DNA from: Takakia lepidozioides
Taxonomy: Eukaryota > Streptophyta > Takakiopsida > Takakiales > Takakiaceae
Direction of reading: 5' to 3'
Assembly (NCBI GenBank): GCA_030704615.1
Contig: CM060733.1
Location: 5,580,001-5,644,000, forward strand
Length of the DNA stretch: 64,000 nucleotides
Below, in pieces: positions 20,170-32,301 of this stretch. Under the pieces are notes generated by a model. It made no database searches. It was given only the letters and a program-made list of their open reading frames with translations, and was not told the DNA's origin. The translations under genes and the position numbers were made by a program. How positions within the stretch are numbered: the first letter of the stretch is position 1; each line of letters begins with the position of its first letter.

Positions 20170-22060
20170 GTGGTCCTTCTCTCTAGATGGATCCTCTCCA
20201 AAGAATGTTATGTGGAGCTGAGAGGGGATGACCACGTGGCAGACCCAAGGAAACAGGGGAAGGATAGACTGAACAGGCCATCATCCGGCCTCTCGTCATT
20301 TGCTGCATTGCCAACTTCTTCAACAGTGCCCCCTGCTTCACTGCCACTTGGAGGTGCATGCTTGCAATTCCTGCATTCTGGAACGCGTTATCATCAGTTG
20401 GGTACGCAATTTTCGAAGTCTTCTCCAGCGTTTCTGATTGCGACTCCACGGAGAGGGACGAAGCTCAAGTTGAGGCAGCATCCTCTGGTTTGAAGTTGCC
20501 GAGGTAAGCGCACTCTTATTCAAATCTGTAGTAAAGAGTTGAATCGATTTGGATGGAATTGATCGCTTTCAGCTTTTTGAATGGTTACGCAAGACTCCAA
20601 ACTTTGCTTATGAAGGAGGACTGAGGGTATTGGTGACCAAATTGCGATAGTATACCTATCACGCATTGCTTCGTTCTGGATGGAGAATAGAACATATTGT
20701 AATCCAGGATTGTAGTTGGGTCTTTGTAGTTTGCAGTGCCGTGAGGCGAGCACAGACGAGATGGTGTAATTTTTCTGTTTCCGGTTAGGTGGACACGAGG
20801 AAGTACTCTTCGGATGAGCTGCCGGTATAGTGCTCATGATTTGATGTTTTGAGTAAATGAGGCCATTCTTTGTGGACAATGTGCGCTATAATCCGGCTTG
20901 TGCAAGATTAATATGAAATCAGTGCGGTGGAAGACAAAGCCTAGTGTACTGAACCTGTTGAATACAATTCAGCTTGTGTGTGTGAATGCGTTGGGCAATG
21001 CTGTGAATGCACTAGCTTGGATGATAATGAATTGCGGGTGAAGGTTCAGGAATATCACGGAAAGGAATCATGCCTCCCACATTGCTGCTCGCTTCGTCCT
21101 TCACCGGTTCCAAGTATGTCGTCGGGAGAAGTGCTTCTGTGTGAACCCTAAATTGTTGTATGGCATTTTCTTTTGTGATATCATGCTCGGGTTGACTTTC
21201 ATTTAGTGAAAACGACGTTTCTTGCTTTGATTCTGGGGATGTAAGTACCATGGGATCACCTGCAACTCGTGGTGCTGTCATTGTGAGATTTTAAGGTTAC
21301 CTGTATCTGTCTGGCTTCTTGCGCAGATTGCAAATTCCATGCGCAGTCCAGGATAAGATTTCTACTGCTGATGCCTCCAGTGTTTCACCTGGAATTGTAG
21401 TATGTCAACAAAAAGAAAAAGACCAGGTGTCTACTAGACAGGCTGCGTCAGGTAAAATACGCAATGACAATGTGCCTACAAAGTTGTCAAGAAGGTGCGG
21501 TTCTGCACCTCTAAACTGTGAATCACAGAAACTTTCCTTACCTCTTAAGTTAAACTGTGACTGATTTGGGATTTAGAAGTCAATGTCAATCAGAAGGCAG
21601 CGTGCTTTGTGGAATGATGGACATGGACTTTTCTCTTTGACTGCCAAAGAATGTGAAGAGCCTTTCACAAACCCCAGCTAACACAGTGTACACGTGTTTG
21701 CAGAGAAACAATCCTAAGATCAAGCGGTTCTGCACTGATGTTGGCCTTCTTCAACTTCTCGTACTTGCCCCTAAATCCTTCCCATCGTATGCCTTTTGTG
21801 CTTTCTGTACTGGGTCATTGTGATGCCCACGTTTTGTGTGCAAGTGCGACAATCAGATTCTCGTGTTTTCATAGTCGATTTCAAAGGGTAAGATACTGTT
21901 TACTAACGATTCTAGGTCCATTTATCAGAGAAAGACTTTTGGTTCCGTGTCGAATCTGGACCCAGTAAGCACTCCATAGGGTCTAACGTGCTCTTATTCT
22001 CTAATTTCATGAAAATTCTCTGTTGTTGTGTGGCATTGACTCTGAGTGATGCATATGCAG
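20170..22060 (+). other. Probable 5' exons and introns of the DUF1499 gene (unresolved)
   Basis: The conserved domain starts at an exon beginning 22061 that needs two nucleotides from an upstream exon, so coding exons must lie here. Candidates are a Ser/Thr/Pro-rich, transit-peptide-like frame around 20280-20500 followed by a GTAAGCG donor at about 20504, a segment after an acceptor near 21328 ending at a GTAAAATA donor near 21451, and one after GTTTGCAG near 21702. I could not join them unambiguously. Confidence 0.45.
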
Positions 22061-23587
22061 CGGCGAGAGGCCTGACTATTTGGGCGTGCAGTCGAACCCA
22101 CCGTCCCTTGCGCTGTGCCCACCAACTCCTAGTTGCATCTCCACCTCAGAGGAGCTGAACGATCCCACCCACTATGTTCCCCCATGGTACCGTCTGCAAC
22201 ACCCATGCAACCTCGTAGTTCTTTAAGACCAGTCAATTTTATCTTATAGTAGCATCCAAGCCCCGTTTCAGTATTTTTTTAAATTGAGTGCAAATGCCTG
22301 TAGAGTATGAATTGGTTATTACAGTGGTCCTTCTACATTGCCTGCCTTTGATGCAACGTAGGTTCTTCGGTTCTAGTAAAATCGTGTTTATTGCATGCAC
22401 CAGGACATACAATCCTAAAGACGGTCGTGGCCGAAAGAATCCTGCATCTAAGGAGAAGGCTATGGCGGAGCTCATTGACTCTGTGAGCCTCAGCTTCACT
22501 TGTTCTTCCGATTTTCTGCATCTAGAAGATGTATGGTACTTCAAATAGTAATGGCATATATACAATGTTACCCTGTTTTGTGAAAGAAATGAATCAAGGT
22601 TGGAGCTGACTATGTTTTTTCCTTAGGAAATGCCTAATCATGAAAGACGTTCCATGTAGTGCTTAAAGGTTCACATTTGAATGCTCACAGATCAAGACGA
22701 CAAAGCCTGATAATTTCACGCCTCGAATCGTCAAGCAAACTGACGACTACGTCTACGTAGAGTACTCAAGTCCTCTTGTTGGTGTAAGTGCATAGACAAC
22801 CTTTTTCTCTTCAGCTTTTAGAACTGACACGATTTGTTTGAGCAAAGATTAGAATACAGGGATTTTAACAGATTTTGTTTTGCGACACACTTCCCAGAGC
22901 TGCAAGAGTTTCCACTCCACATCTGTATTCGGTCTAGTACCAGTAAACTTTAGGATCTGGTGCACAGCGTTAAACATATTTATTGAGTTCTAGTTCAGAT
23001 GATAGAATTGAAGAGGAAGGAATGACCTGACAGAAAGTATCGTGTCATGACGTATTCAGTTTGTGGATGACGTCGAGTTCTGGTTCCCTCCTGGCGATCG
23101 CTCGTTGGTGGAGTATCGATCTGCATCTCGAAGAGAAGGAATTGACTTCGGTTTCAACCGTAAGCGAATCAAGGTTAGTTCGAGACGCATTTGTATTGAT
23201 AACTGTAAATCAACATAGTTGAATTGAACTTGCATGTCTGTATCTGGGGTGATGAATTCTTTTTAAAGAGCTTGTCTTTATACAAGCTTTAAATTCAGCA
23301 ACAAGGGTCAAAGTGCTTAGAGGTCACTTTAACTTCTCTTCCTTCCAAATCCTGCATACAATGCTCTATAATAATAAGCTGCTTTTTCAGTCCTTTCCTC
23401 TTCAAGAAATTTTTTATGCTCGAAAGACATCAAATTAGACGTACTTGTGACTCCGATTAACAGTCCATTTGCAATTTGGTTAGATTCTAGGTACTTTCAT
23501 TGTGGAAATTTGTGGTTTAGACGTGATATTCCACAGGCTCTACGCCAAGCTCTGGAGCGCTATGGGTGGGAATCTATTGGATTTTGA
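22061..23587 (+). CDS. DUF1499-domain protein, probably plastid-targeted (conserved C-terminal exons)
   Basis: Five exons with consensus splice sites join in frame: 22061-22186, 22404-22482, 22691-22783, 23060-23173 and 23537-23587 (stop TGA). The product carries the DUF1499 signature: GVQSNPPSLALCPPTPSCIS, then HYVPPWTYNP created across the first junction, DDYVYVEYSSPLVG, FVDDVEFWFPP, VEYRSASRREGIDFGFNRKR and the terminal RQALERYGWESIGF. Plant and cyanobacterial members share CPSTPNCxS, PPWxY, DDVEF, RSxSRxGxxDFGxNxKR and a final GW. Plant members are generally chloroplast proteins of unknown biochemical role. The N-terminus is unresolved. Confidence 0.88.
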
Positions 23588-25100
23588 AGTCATCAGTTCG
23601 CCCTTCAGCTCAACACTCAGCTACCTCGGATAGTACTCCCGGCAATTCAAGGTCAGGTCACGATATTTCTAACGAATATGTATTCTACATCACATCCTCC
23701 TGATGATTGTCTCTTTAGATGTTATCATGTAGCTTACTTGCAATGGATATACTCGTCGCTAGGGAGCGCGGTTAATGATGTGGGAAGAGCAGCAGAGTGT
23801 TTGCATATATTATGCAAATTTTCCCTCTTCACTCATCAGCTGAAGACTGCAACCTTGCAACCTGTATACACTCACCTCTTATGGTACATTTGTACAGCTC
23901 TTACTTGCTGAATGCAAATATTTCCTTGAGATACCGGGGGATCCTGATTTATGTTTAAGATGACAATTTTTTTGAAGTAATGGTTTTGATGACAAGAATT
24001 TGTTCAATTTTCCTGGTAGGGTTTCTGTCATTGATATTGTGATATTCATGTCCTTTTCGTTACAGGGAAATCTCTACACTCGTGTTGCCTCCGAGTTTTC
24101 CCGAGGCACCTGGTCGTGGATGCAAAGTGAATTCATTGTTCAACTATTTTCTTCCAATTAGTTTGATGCCTCTAAGGTTATGTATTTTAGTTAGAAGTCC
24201 AAAGAGATTCCTAGCTCAAGAATTAAAATTGTGATGCTCTTGTTCGTTAGAGTGAGAAGTCGAGAACTCGAGAACATTGTCCCCATTGCGACGGAATTAT
24301 TAACATTGACAACTGAGAGTGATGTCCACATGCTAAAGCTTGACTCATGCACGAAGTTCAGATTTAGCTGTCACAAATACTTCAACAGTGGTGCATCCGA
24401 TTCACCAACTCTCAAGGCAAACAGCAATATCTAAAGTCACATCATTCTGTAGCTCTAGCTTGAATGCTGGATCACTTTGTCTAGCATCCATCTCTCTGAT
24501 GTAGGTATGTGTGTCGGTGACAAAGTTGTTATGTTATAGTGTTCCAGTGTTCTAAATGTGACTCAAGAAATTCCCTCACGCTTCTAGGTTGCAGCTATTG
24601 TTGGAGCTAACTACAAAATGAAGTTGCATTTGCAATCATTCATTATTTGGTTCCTACATACGGTATCCATTTTTTCAGACTTACCTGCCTCATAATATTG
24701 CTAGAATCTCCAATATGCTGATATATCTGGTGAATGGTTTTCCAACCACACCTCATCCTCCCCCGAAGACTATATTCCTATTCGGTACATACAAGCCCAA
24801 CATACAAATGCTGCCGTGTAATACATCTATACGTGCACTTCTACGCTGATCCCTTCCTGGGCTAGACCTATGACTCAAACAGAAGTCACATGGCAAGATC
24901 AAACATGATTGCAGTACAACTTTTCAATCAAATCCTGCGCACAAAGCATCCTGAGCCCAGAGACATCAGGAGAGCTGTGCCAATAACCAAGTACGTAGTG
25001 TCTTCCTTAGCCCTGTCACTCCTAAAAGCAACTATGAGCTTCTTATTACTGCTATTTCTTCCATGGTAAGCCTCAGTAATTCTGCATTCAGAGTGTTACA
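23588..25100. other. 3' flank and intergenic stretch
   Basis: No gene recognised. The first part is probably the DUF1499 3' UTR; the last part (24.9-25.1 kb) may contain decayed 3' exons of the sugar-transporter relic. Confidence 0.35.
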
Positions 25101-25119
25101 ATAATTCACACAAAAGTTG

Positions 25120-26070
25120 AAGGACATACATGAGTGTACCACCAGAGTGTACCAACAGAAAGCACATGAGGCGACTGTTCATTTTCCGGAATGTTCAGCG
25201 ATTGCACCAATATTGCCATGGCCACTGCCTGTTCCAAATACACGCACCCTATGCAAGTTAATTCATTAGATTCAGCATCCAACTTACCCATGCAAGAATG
25301 GGAAGGCAGGGAGGAGTGTGGAAAATTGCTTTCAAGATCCACGACGTACATTTGGATTTTTCATCCAGCCAGAGATAAAACTACTGACTTCACACCCCTA
25401 TAGGAAGTCTCTGCACGCGGTAAACAAACCTCATTTCAACTGAAATACACCCAATTACTAAATTATTTCACTATCATGACCTTCTCAATCCATGCTTTTC
25501 ATATTTTGTATTGGGCCTTGACCATTCTGACACATCGACAGGCCAAGTGTAGATGCAATCAAGTACACAGATGATGTGGTGAAATAAAACAGAGTAGAGC
25601 AGAGGTGCAAGCAAATTGTTACCTTGCCCCCATAGCTACCCATCAGCAGTTTACGCCGACCCTGGTTGTCCATCAATGATAATGCCACCGCTGCCCCTGC
25701 ATACAAAGCATCCATAATGTCCAATTGACCTCCTTCATTTAATACTTGAGCATGGCACATTCTTGTAACTCGACAAATAAAACATCCATCATAGATAAGG
25801 GAAATCTGCTGCAAAGTGAAGGCGAGGCACCAGAATTCTTACCAATAAGGCTAGCAAACCCCACAGCAGCACTTGCAGGAATGTCATTGGTGATACCGGC
25901 ATCTAGTAAGTCAAGGATGAAAAGTAGAGCACACCACTGATTCCTGCAAACTGCTGCAGTGCAAACAATGCACTTCCAATAGAAGCAACTGCAAGCCATG
26001 TATAGGGTTGGTCAGTCAGCTGCTCAAGCTTTGGAATTTGTTTAATCAAGGCAAGGGAAAGGCAGGATAC
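25120..26070 (-). pseudogene. Plastidic glucose transporter-like (pGlcT, MFS) relic
   Basis: Minus-strand exons with good splice sites encode a central part of a sugar porter. Exon a (to 25843) reads VASIGSALFALQQFAGISGV, LYFSSLTY, then after a frame change DAGITNDIPASAAVGFASLIG. Exon b (25696-25623) reads GAAVALSLMDNQGRRKLLMG then SYGGK. Exon c (about 25250-25130) reads AMAILVQSLNIPENE and a degraded VGTL. Plastidic glucose transporters share FQQxxGIN, the ASALVG segment and MDKQGRKSLL. In exon a the codons after LTY give a TAG in frame, and only a shift restores DAGI, so it is broken. The N-terminal half and the PESPRW-type regions were not found. Confidence 0.7.
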
Positions 26071-26617
26071 GGTTGATTGACTATACAACCTTCTCTAAAA
26101 GAAGCAATGGACAACATAGTAAACGAGTGCCAAAACCTGTCTTAATCAAACTGAGCCAAGAAAGGTAATCAATTGGACCGTTGTAAGTACTAATTTGGAC
26201 AGAAGAGCACCAATGCATGGAAATCGTCAGCCAAAAAGTCTCTAGCAATTGCATAGTCTCTAGTTCTTGGATGACCAGAATGATGTGCCAACTTGAACTC
26301 TGAGAGAGTACCCATCAACCATTCCCTGCAATATCTGCCATGACAAACCCTTAAGGGCATTGTACTCGCTGGACATCAACTCTCCCCTTACCGAGTGTGA
26401 AGCTCAACCAAACTATCAATTGTGCTGCCACACAGGTGATGACAACCCAGCTGCAGGAATTGACTGTGGTACTAAGCAATGGACATCATATTACAGGGTG
26501 CCAGGTTGATTCCCACACTACTGCTGCAGCTCTGCAGGTGGATCTTGATGTGGTTGCACTGCCAGTTACAGAGTTAAAAGCTTGGGAGATGTTGTTTGTT
26601 GTTTGTTTCGCTTATCA

Positions 26618-28990
26618 TCACCAATAATCCCCACAAGAGCACACCCCGTTCTTGAAGTGGTGAAAGCGATTTGCATCCCTGGCGACAATCTCTCGCCCAA
26701 CAATCTTGGTGATGAACTTGGTGGCAGTGTGGCAATCACCACATACCCGCAGGTTCTTCATTATGCGGATAGTCGTCCCAGGGGGTGTACTGATGAGCCC
26801 AAATGCAATGGCCAGTTTTTCACTGTGGTGGCAGAGAACCTGTTCTTTTGTCCGCTTATCCATATCATGCAAGACAAACCGTGTGTCTGGCACATATCCT
26901 GCCTCCTTCATCTGCCTGGTCAATCTCTCCAACTCAGCATAGATCTCCTCCGTTTGTGGGTGTGATCGATCCTGCACACCAAACGTATGTACCCTGCTGT
27001 TGACCTCAATCCAGCAGCACCCTGCCTCCTTTTTCACACCTCTGTCCTCCATGACCTTTCTGACCTTTGCTACATCCTCCCACCTTCCGGCCACAGAGTA
27101 AGTGTTTGAAAGCTGCACATACACTGCAGCATTTTCCGGTTCAGACCTGAGGACCTGTTCTGCAGCGCATTCTGCTAGCTCCACCCTGCCATGGATCCTA
27201 CAAGCACCAAGCAAGGCCCACCACACTGCAGCACCTGATTCAATTTGCATGTTGTTGATGAAGTCCTCAGCCTCGTCCAACCTTCCTGCACGGCCAAGAA
27301 GGTCAACCATGCAGCTATAATGATTCTCTGTCGGTGTGATGCCATGATCTCGACTCATGGAAATAAAGTATTGATGACCTTTATCCACCAGGCCCACATG
27401 ACTGCATGCAGAGAGAACGCAGAGGAATGTGACCTGGTTGGGTTTCACCCCTTCCAATTGCATGTCTTCAAAGACTTGCAGAGCCTCTTCTCCGTGCCCA
27501 TGCTGGGCGTATCCCATCATCATTGCATTCCAGGCGAACAGGTCCCTTTCAAGAATTTTGTCAAATGCTTCTCGTGCATCCTTGAGGCTTCCGCATTTGG
27601 CATACATGTCAACAAGGGCAGTCCCAACATAAACATCTGACTCGGATCCAGATTGCAAAATGTGCGCATGGACCCGTTTTCCCTCTTCAAGAATTGCTAG
27701 GATGGCACACGCTTTGAGGATGCTGGTGAAAGTCATCTTGTTTGGGCTAATGCCTTCTAGCTGCATCTGCCAAAAAAACTCGCAAACATCCTCAGCATGA
27801 CCACACTGGATTGATCCAGCAATCATCGCAGTCCAGGAGACCACATTCCGTTCAGGCATTTTGAAGAACACTCGGTGCGCATCCACCACACTCCCACTTC
27901 TGCAATACATGCTGACAAGAGCAGTCCCCACTTGGACATCTGACACAAATCCAGCTTTGATGATGCTTGCATGAATCTGCTTGCCCATTTCCAGGGTGGT
28001 CGGGCTGGCACACGCGCTGATGAAGGTGATCTTGTTTGGCTTCATGCCTTCTAGTTGCATTTGTTGAAAGAGGTCCAAAGCCTCTTCACTGTACCCTTGG
28101 TGAGCATATCCTGCCATCATCCCAGTCCATGAGACCACATCTCGTTCAGGCATTGTGTCAAATACTCGGCGCGCATCCCCCACACACCCGCACTTGCAAT
28201 ACATACAGACAAGTGCAGTCCCCACTTGGACATCTGATTCAAAACCAGCTCTGATTATGCCGGCGTGTAGCCGCTTGCCCTGTTCGAGTGCTGCTGGGCT
28301 GGCACATGCATTGAGAATGCTAATGAATGTGACCTTGGAGGGCTTCAGGCCTTCTTCTTGCATTTGGCGAAAGAATTCAAATGCCTCTGAACCATGCCCT
28401 TCCTTAGCAAGCCCTGCAATCATCGTATTCCATGAGACCACGCTCCGTTTAGGCATTTGGTTGAACACTTGGTGTGCATCCACAACACTTCCACACTTCA
28501 CATACATACTAACAAGGTTATTTCCTAGGAAGATATCTGGCTCGAATCCACTTTTCATGATGTGGGCATGGACCTCCTTGCCATCTTCCAGGGCCTTCGT
28601 CTTTGCATATCCCTGCAAGAGACGAACACAGCTCTCGGAGTATGCACGGAAGCCACGTTGCTGCATGAAATCCAGAATTTCCAGTGGTGCCTCCAATTGC
28701 CCCACCTTGCAGAGTAGTCCCACATTTCCACCAGATACACAACTGTCGTTGCCACCTCCCTCTCCCGGTCTTTGCCTCCAGCCTCCATTAAATGCAGTGC
28801 TGCCGCTGTAGTTGCAATGAATGGCAGGCCTGCCCCAGCTTGCATACCGAGCAGATGACTGGGTGTGATTCGAGACGTGGAACTCCACCGCCCTGCGTGA
28901 TGAAAGAGAGTGACTTGAGCATAGTGACTTCGGAGTGGAGTATTTTGTGTGGAGAAGTATAGGAGCTTGTGAAGGGTCCACAGCAAGCAT
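26618..28990 (-). CDS. PPR protein, PLS class with E and DYW domains (organellar RNA editing factor)
   Basis: This intronless gene encodes 790 residues from the ATG at 28990; the frame continues upstream but without ATG. The N-terminus (MLAVDPSQAPILLHTKYST, Ser/Arg-rich) looks like a mitochondrial or plastid presequence. PLS-type PPR repeats follow, e.g. MPERDVVSWTGMMAGYAHQG and YAKCGSLKDAREAFDKI, then E/E+ motifs and a complete DYW deaminase domain with HSEK (HxE zinc/catalytic site), CGDCH and CSCGDYW at the very end. The protein should bind a specific organellar transcript and convert C to U. One repeat reads KITFISACASP where its siblings have about three more residues (TFISILNACASP). The start codon and first nine codons lie in the duplicated block 28964-30317. 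Confidence 0.95.
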   Translation of the reverse strand: MLAVDPSQAPILLHTKYSTPKSLCSSHSLSSRRAVEFHVSNHTQSSARYASWGRPAIHCNYSGSTAFNGGWRQRPGEGGGNDSCVSGGNVGLLCKVGQLEAPLEILDFMQQRGFRAYSESCVRLLQGYAKTKALEDGKEVHAHIMKSGFEPDIFLGNNLVSMYVKCGSVVDAHQVFNQMPKRSVVSWNTMIAGLAKEGHGSEAFEFFRQMQEEGLKPSKVTFISILNACASPAALEQGKRLHAGIIRAGFESDVQVGTALVCMYCKCGCVGDARRVFDTMPERDVVSWTGMMAGYAHQGYSEEALDLFQQMQLEGMKPNKITFISACASPTTLEMGKQIHASIIKAGFVSDVQVGTALVSMYCRSGSVVDAHRVFFKMPERNVVSWTAMIAGSIQCGHAEDVCEFFWQMQLEGISPNKMTFTSILKACAILAILEEGKRVHAHILQSGSESDVYVGTALVDMYAKCGSLKDAREAFDKILERDLFAWNAMMMGYAQHGHGEEALQVFEDMQLEGVKPNQVTFLCVLSACSHVGLVDKGHQYFISMSRDHGITPTENHYSCMVDLLGRAGRLDEAEDFINNMQIESGAAVWWALLGACRIHGRVELAECAAEQVLRSEPENAAVYVQLSNTYSVAGRWEDVAKVRKVMEDRGVKKEAGCCWIEVNSRVHTFGVQDRSHPQTEEIYAELERLTRQMKEAGYVPDTRFVLHDMDKRTKEQVLCHHSEKLAIAFGLISTPPGTTIRIMKNLRVCGDCHTATKFITKIVGREIVARDANRFHHFKNGVCSCGDYW

Positions 28991-30317
28991 GGGAATGAGA
29001 GAGCTGTCTGTGGCTTGGCTGTGGACGTCTTTGGCACAGCTTTGGAAGTACACGGGCTTTTCGGAATCTTGGAAACTGTTCCAAGTTTGAATGCGTCCTC
29101 AGATGGTTGAGGTCTAGAATCTAGACAGGTTTGGATAGTCGGTTCAAGGAAGGGTAGTTCACATTTTGCTTCTGGAAAGGTTAGGTCTGTCGGAGAACAC
29201 AGGATAAGTTTTACACATGCCAGGATCTGTGAAGAAGAGGTCAGACTTCCATAGGGCAAGAAGTGCATATAATAGAAGACCGGGTCATCTGCACAGTGCA
29301 CATCCGATGGAGATAAAGTACATCAGGCTCACAAACAAATCCAGAGTCTGTTCCGTCATATGTACCGTCGGAGCTGCTGTCACCTCCGAATGCCATACCC
29401 GCAACAGCGGACTGGCTAATGATTAGTATGCCTGATTAGTCCCTTTGGAGTTTTGTCAGCTCCAAGCGAAGAACAGGGACAGAAGTGTATTGGATACCCG
29501 TGAATACACAAGGATGAGATGGTTAATCAACGTAGTGATTGTATTCTTCATTTCTTCCAGAAGATAAAAAACGCTTTCCCTCGGTTGGTTCCCCTTGAGA
29601 CAAGACTCTGGAAGCTCTGCGATGTCTGTAGCTAGTCAAGCAGATTGGCTTGGCCCAAAGACTGGGATCCGTTTTGAAAGTATTCAGTAGGGTCGGATTG
29701 CAGTCGCACATACTCTATAAACCCCATCTGCACGTGAAAAAAGGGTGGTGTTCCAGTGTCAATTCTCAATGCTTGACGTGAAACAAAATTTGTATGTTGC
29801 TGTCAAGTAAAACCTTCATGGTTGTTGCCATCATCCATATGCTGGCGGGACCACAATTCAAACAAAACTAGTGCCTGCTGTGTCAGAAGGTGACTTGTCC
29901 CACTTCAACTCTACTTAATACTAGATGTGATGAAATTCACACCCACCCACTCTTTCAGTTGAGTCGCAGATCAGCCAAGCACACACCTATTCCCTTCACT
30001 TGTCCCATTCCAGAGACAACTTAAGGTAAGAGGCAGACATTCTCCTTGGGCAGTACCTGTGACCATGTGGTCTGTACTGGAATCAACATTTTAACGCAGA
30101 TGGGCCTTGCACCCACAAATCTTCACATGTGTCTGAGAGAGAAAAATAGTCATTAAATGTTTCGTGTGGACGTTTTGGCTGTGACATAACCTTGAGGGTG
30201 TAGTTCACAGGTATCACATGTACTCCTTCGACTTCACTTCTGACCATAACCTGCACCTTGGTGTGGAGGGGCTCTCAAGGCTGAAAGACAGCTGGACAGA
30301 GAATTCAGCTTAGAGTA
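28964..30317 (-). repeat. Segmental duplication copy 2: promoter, 5' UTR and first codons of the PPR gene
   Basis: Direct repeat of 18266-19627, ending ...GAATTCAGCTTAGAGTA in both copies and starting at GAGCTTGTGAAGGGTCCACA. The end nearest the PPR gene overlaps its first nine codons. The block therefore holds the PPR gene's 5' UTR and at least 1.2 kb of promoter. No TATA box was chosen with confidence. Confidence 0.95.
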
Positions 30318-32300
30318 ATGAGTCTTTTTAACAAGGTGATACAGTTAGAACAGAGTTGAAGTCAGAATCAACAACAAGTAGAACGCATGCTTGCTTCCTT
30401 CTTACCAGAGAGATAAAAAGTGTTCGGCTGATTGTCAACATAGTGTGTTTTTGGAGCTTCCCTGTAAACGAGAAACCATTCATCATCTGAAAGGACAACA
30501 TAACAGTGTGAGTGGGGTTGTTAGCTGAAAGCCTCAGGTCAGGGACATGTCCACCCTTGATAATTGTCACTTGGAGTCAATCAGACTAAAGACGCCGCTT
30601 CATTAAACTCTTTGTAATGCTTCCAAGCACAAATGAGTTCAACTAAAACGACAATTGTACCGTACAGATTGGAAACACAAGCTACGCAACATTCCAGTTT
30701 GCCTATTGGGACTCTTATTGGTCTGACTAGTTATCTGCAGAGAAAACATGGATCCCCTCATGTATTGAAAAGAAGATAGAGGGAAACATGCTTAGCTCAC
30801 CAACTTAGATGGCAGTCACGTCATAGTGCCTTATGTACCATCCAAGAATGATGTGATGGTTATTAAGAGTGCATCTTCACAAGGCACACACTCTTACAAT
30901 TAACATTCCAGCGTTCATTTACCTCTGGATGGAGACATAATCAGCCTGTGGGTCACTATCTTCAACGCAGTAAGATCAGGACAACCTGCAGCCCCTACAC
31001 ACAGGAGAATAAGACATGATTTGAAATGAAAGAAACAAAAAAATGTCCACAGGGGCCCTCAATGGACCATGGGGCAAAAGTAGAACAACAAGAAACCACT
31101 TGAGAGGCAGAGAGAGGCAGCTTTCCAAGGGAGAGCAGAACATCTAGATAACTTCCATTGCCCAAATGATGGCATTGGGGCAATCCCTTTTTACTACTGC
31201 CAGACAGATAGCCCACACTGGTCTGTGATCCAGCCACAAATTCATTGTTACTAGATTAAATCACATGTACCTTATCCGTTACACAGCAGAGCACCATATT
31301 CGACCTTCCACAGCTTTCTTCGGCCTTGTCCAAGGGGAAGGGGTTGATAGTCCATGTGTGCTATCTGGAGGGGTTGTCTCTGGCCTTCGTGGTCCCTTTA
31401 GCAATTCAAAATCCCACAATCCCAGAAATTGTGTAAGGTTCTCCTGGTCTTGGCTGGTTATTGTGGGCCCCACTTTTCTTTCTTGGTTCTTAATCCTTTC
31501 CTTGGTTCATAAACTCTCTGAGCTTACTTTGGATGTCATAACATTATAATCCTTTTATATGATACTTAAACAGCGCCATATTGTCTGGTACAACTTGTTC
31601 ACATTCACATAATTCCTTGAGTTTCATTAGAATAATTGAATGGTGTCAATGAGCGGATTTGACTAGTATTAGGTTGCAGTCAAGCAAGGCCGTACTCGAG
31701 GTAATCATTACAAAGCATTTCCGACAATCCCTTTTGGTAAAACTTATGGCATATCATGCCAAATATTTAAGGACTAGCCAGCAGTGTTGTCCAAATCTCC
31801 GACAAAGGCAACCAATAACTGTAATGTTGGATCAATGGAACGGAAAAGCATGGATCTATTACCGTACTGTAAAAGACCTGCAGTGGAAGAAAATGGGAAT
31901 TGGTCCTTTCCTGCCCGTTTTGACCACCTTTTGAGTATTGGCATCCCAACTGCAATTGTAAGAGAAATCAAGTCCTAGGTGAGTGTCAGCCAGGTAACTC
32001 TTGTCAGGGACCACTGAGCTCTGTATTCAATGCATTCAATGCCTTCCAGTTAAAAATGACAACAGAGCTCTTCGAGACATAAGCATATAGCCACCACACT
32101 ACCCCAAGATGCTAATCAACCCAGGTCTAGATTTCAGCAGACCCAAAGGGGAATAGAAATAGCACTATAATAACCGCATAAAATACTTCAGACAAAATAA
32201 AACCCCTAGCAGAAAATTATGGTGTCAACAAACATTACTAGCAGTTCAGAAGCTTCCATCCCCTTTATTCTTCACTTCTTTTCTACTTTCCGGTCCGTGA
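30318..32300. other. Intergenic stretch between the PPR promoter and a LINE
   Basis: Short ORFs only. A minus-strand segment at about 31237-31090 (GSQTSVGYLSGSSKKG) is the longest coding-like piece but has no recognised family. It may be a decayed transposon exon or a terminal exon of the coiled-coil gene to the right. Confidence 0.35.
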
Positions 32301-32301
32301 G

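Noticed and set aside
28155-28811. Plus-strand 218-codon ORF inside the PPR gene
   Set aside because: Antisense shadow of the PPR repeats.
18266-30317. The two 1.36-kb direct repeats as LTRs of one 12-kb element
   Set aside because: Borders lack TG..CA and the DNA between contains ordinary genes (DUF1499, PPR) rather than gag-pol; copy 2 overlaps the PPR start codon.
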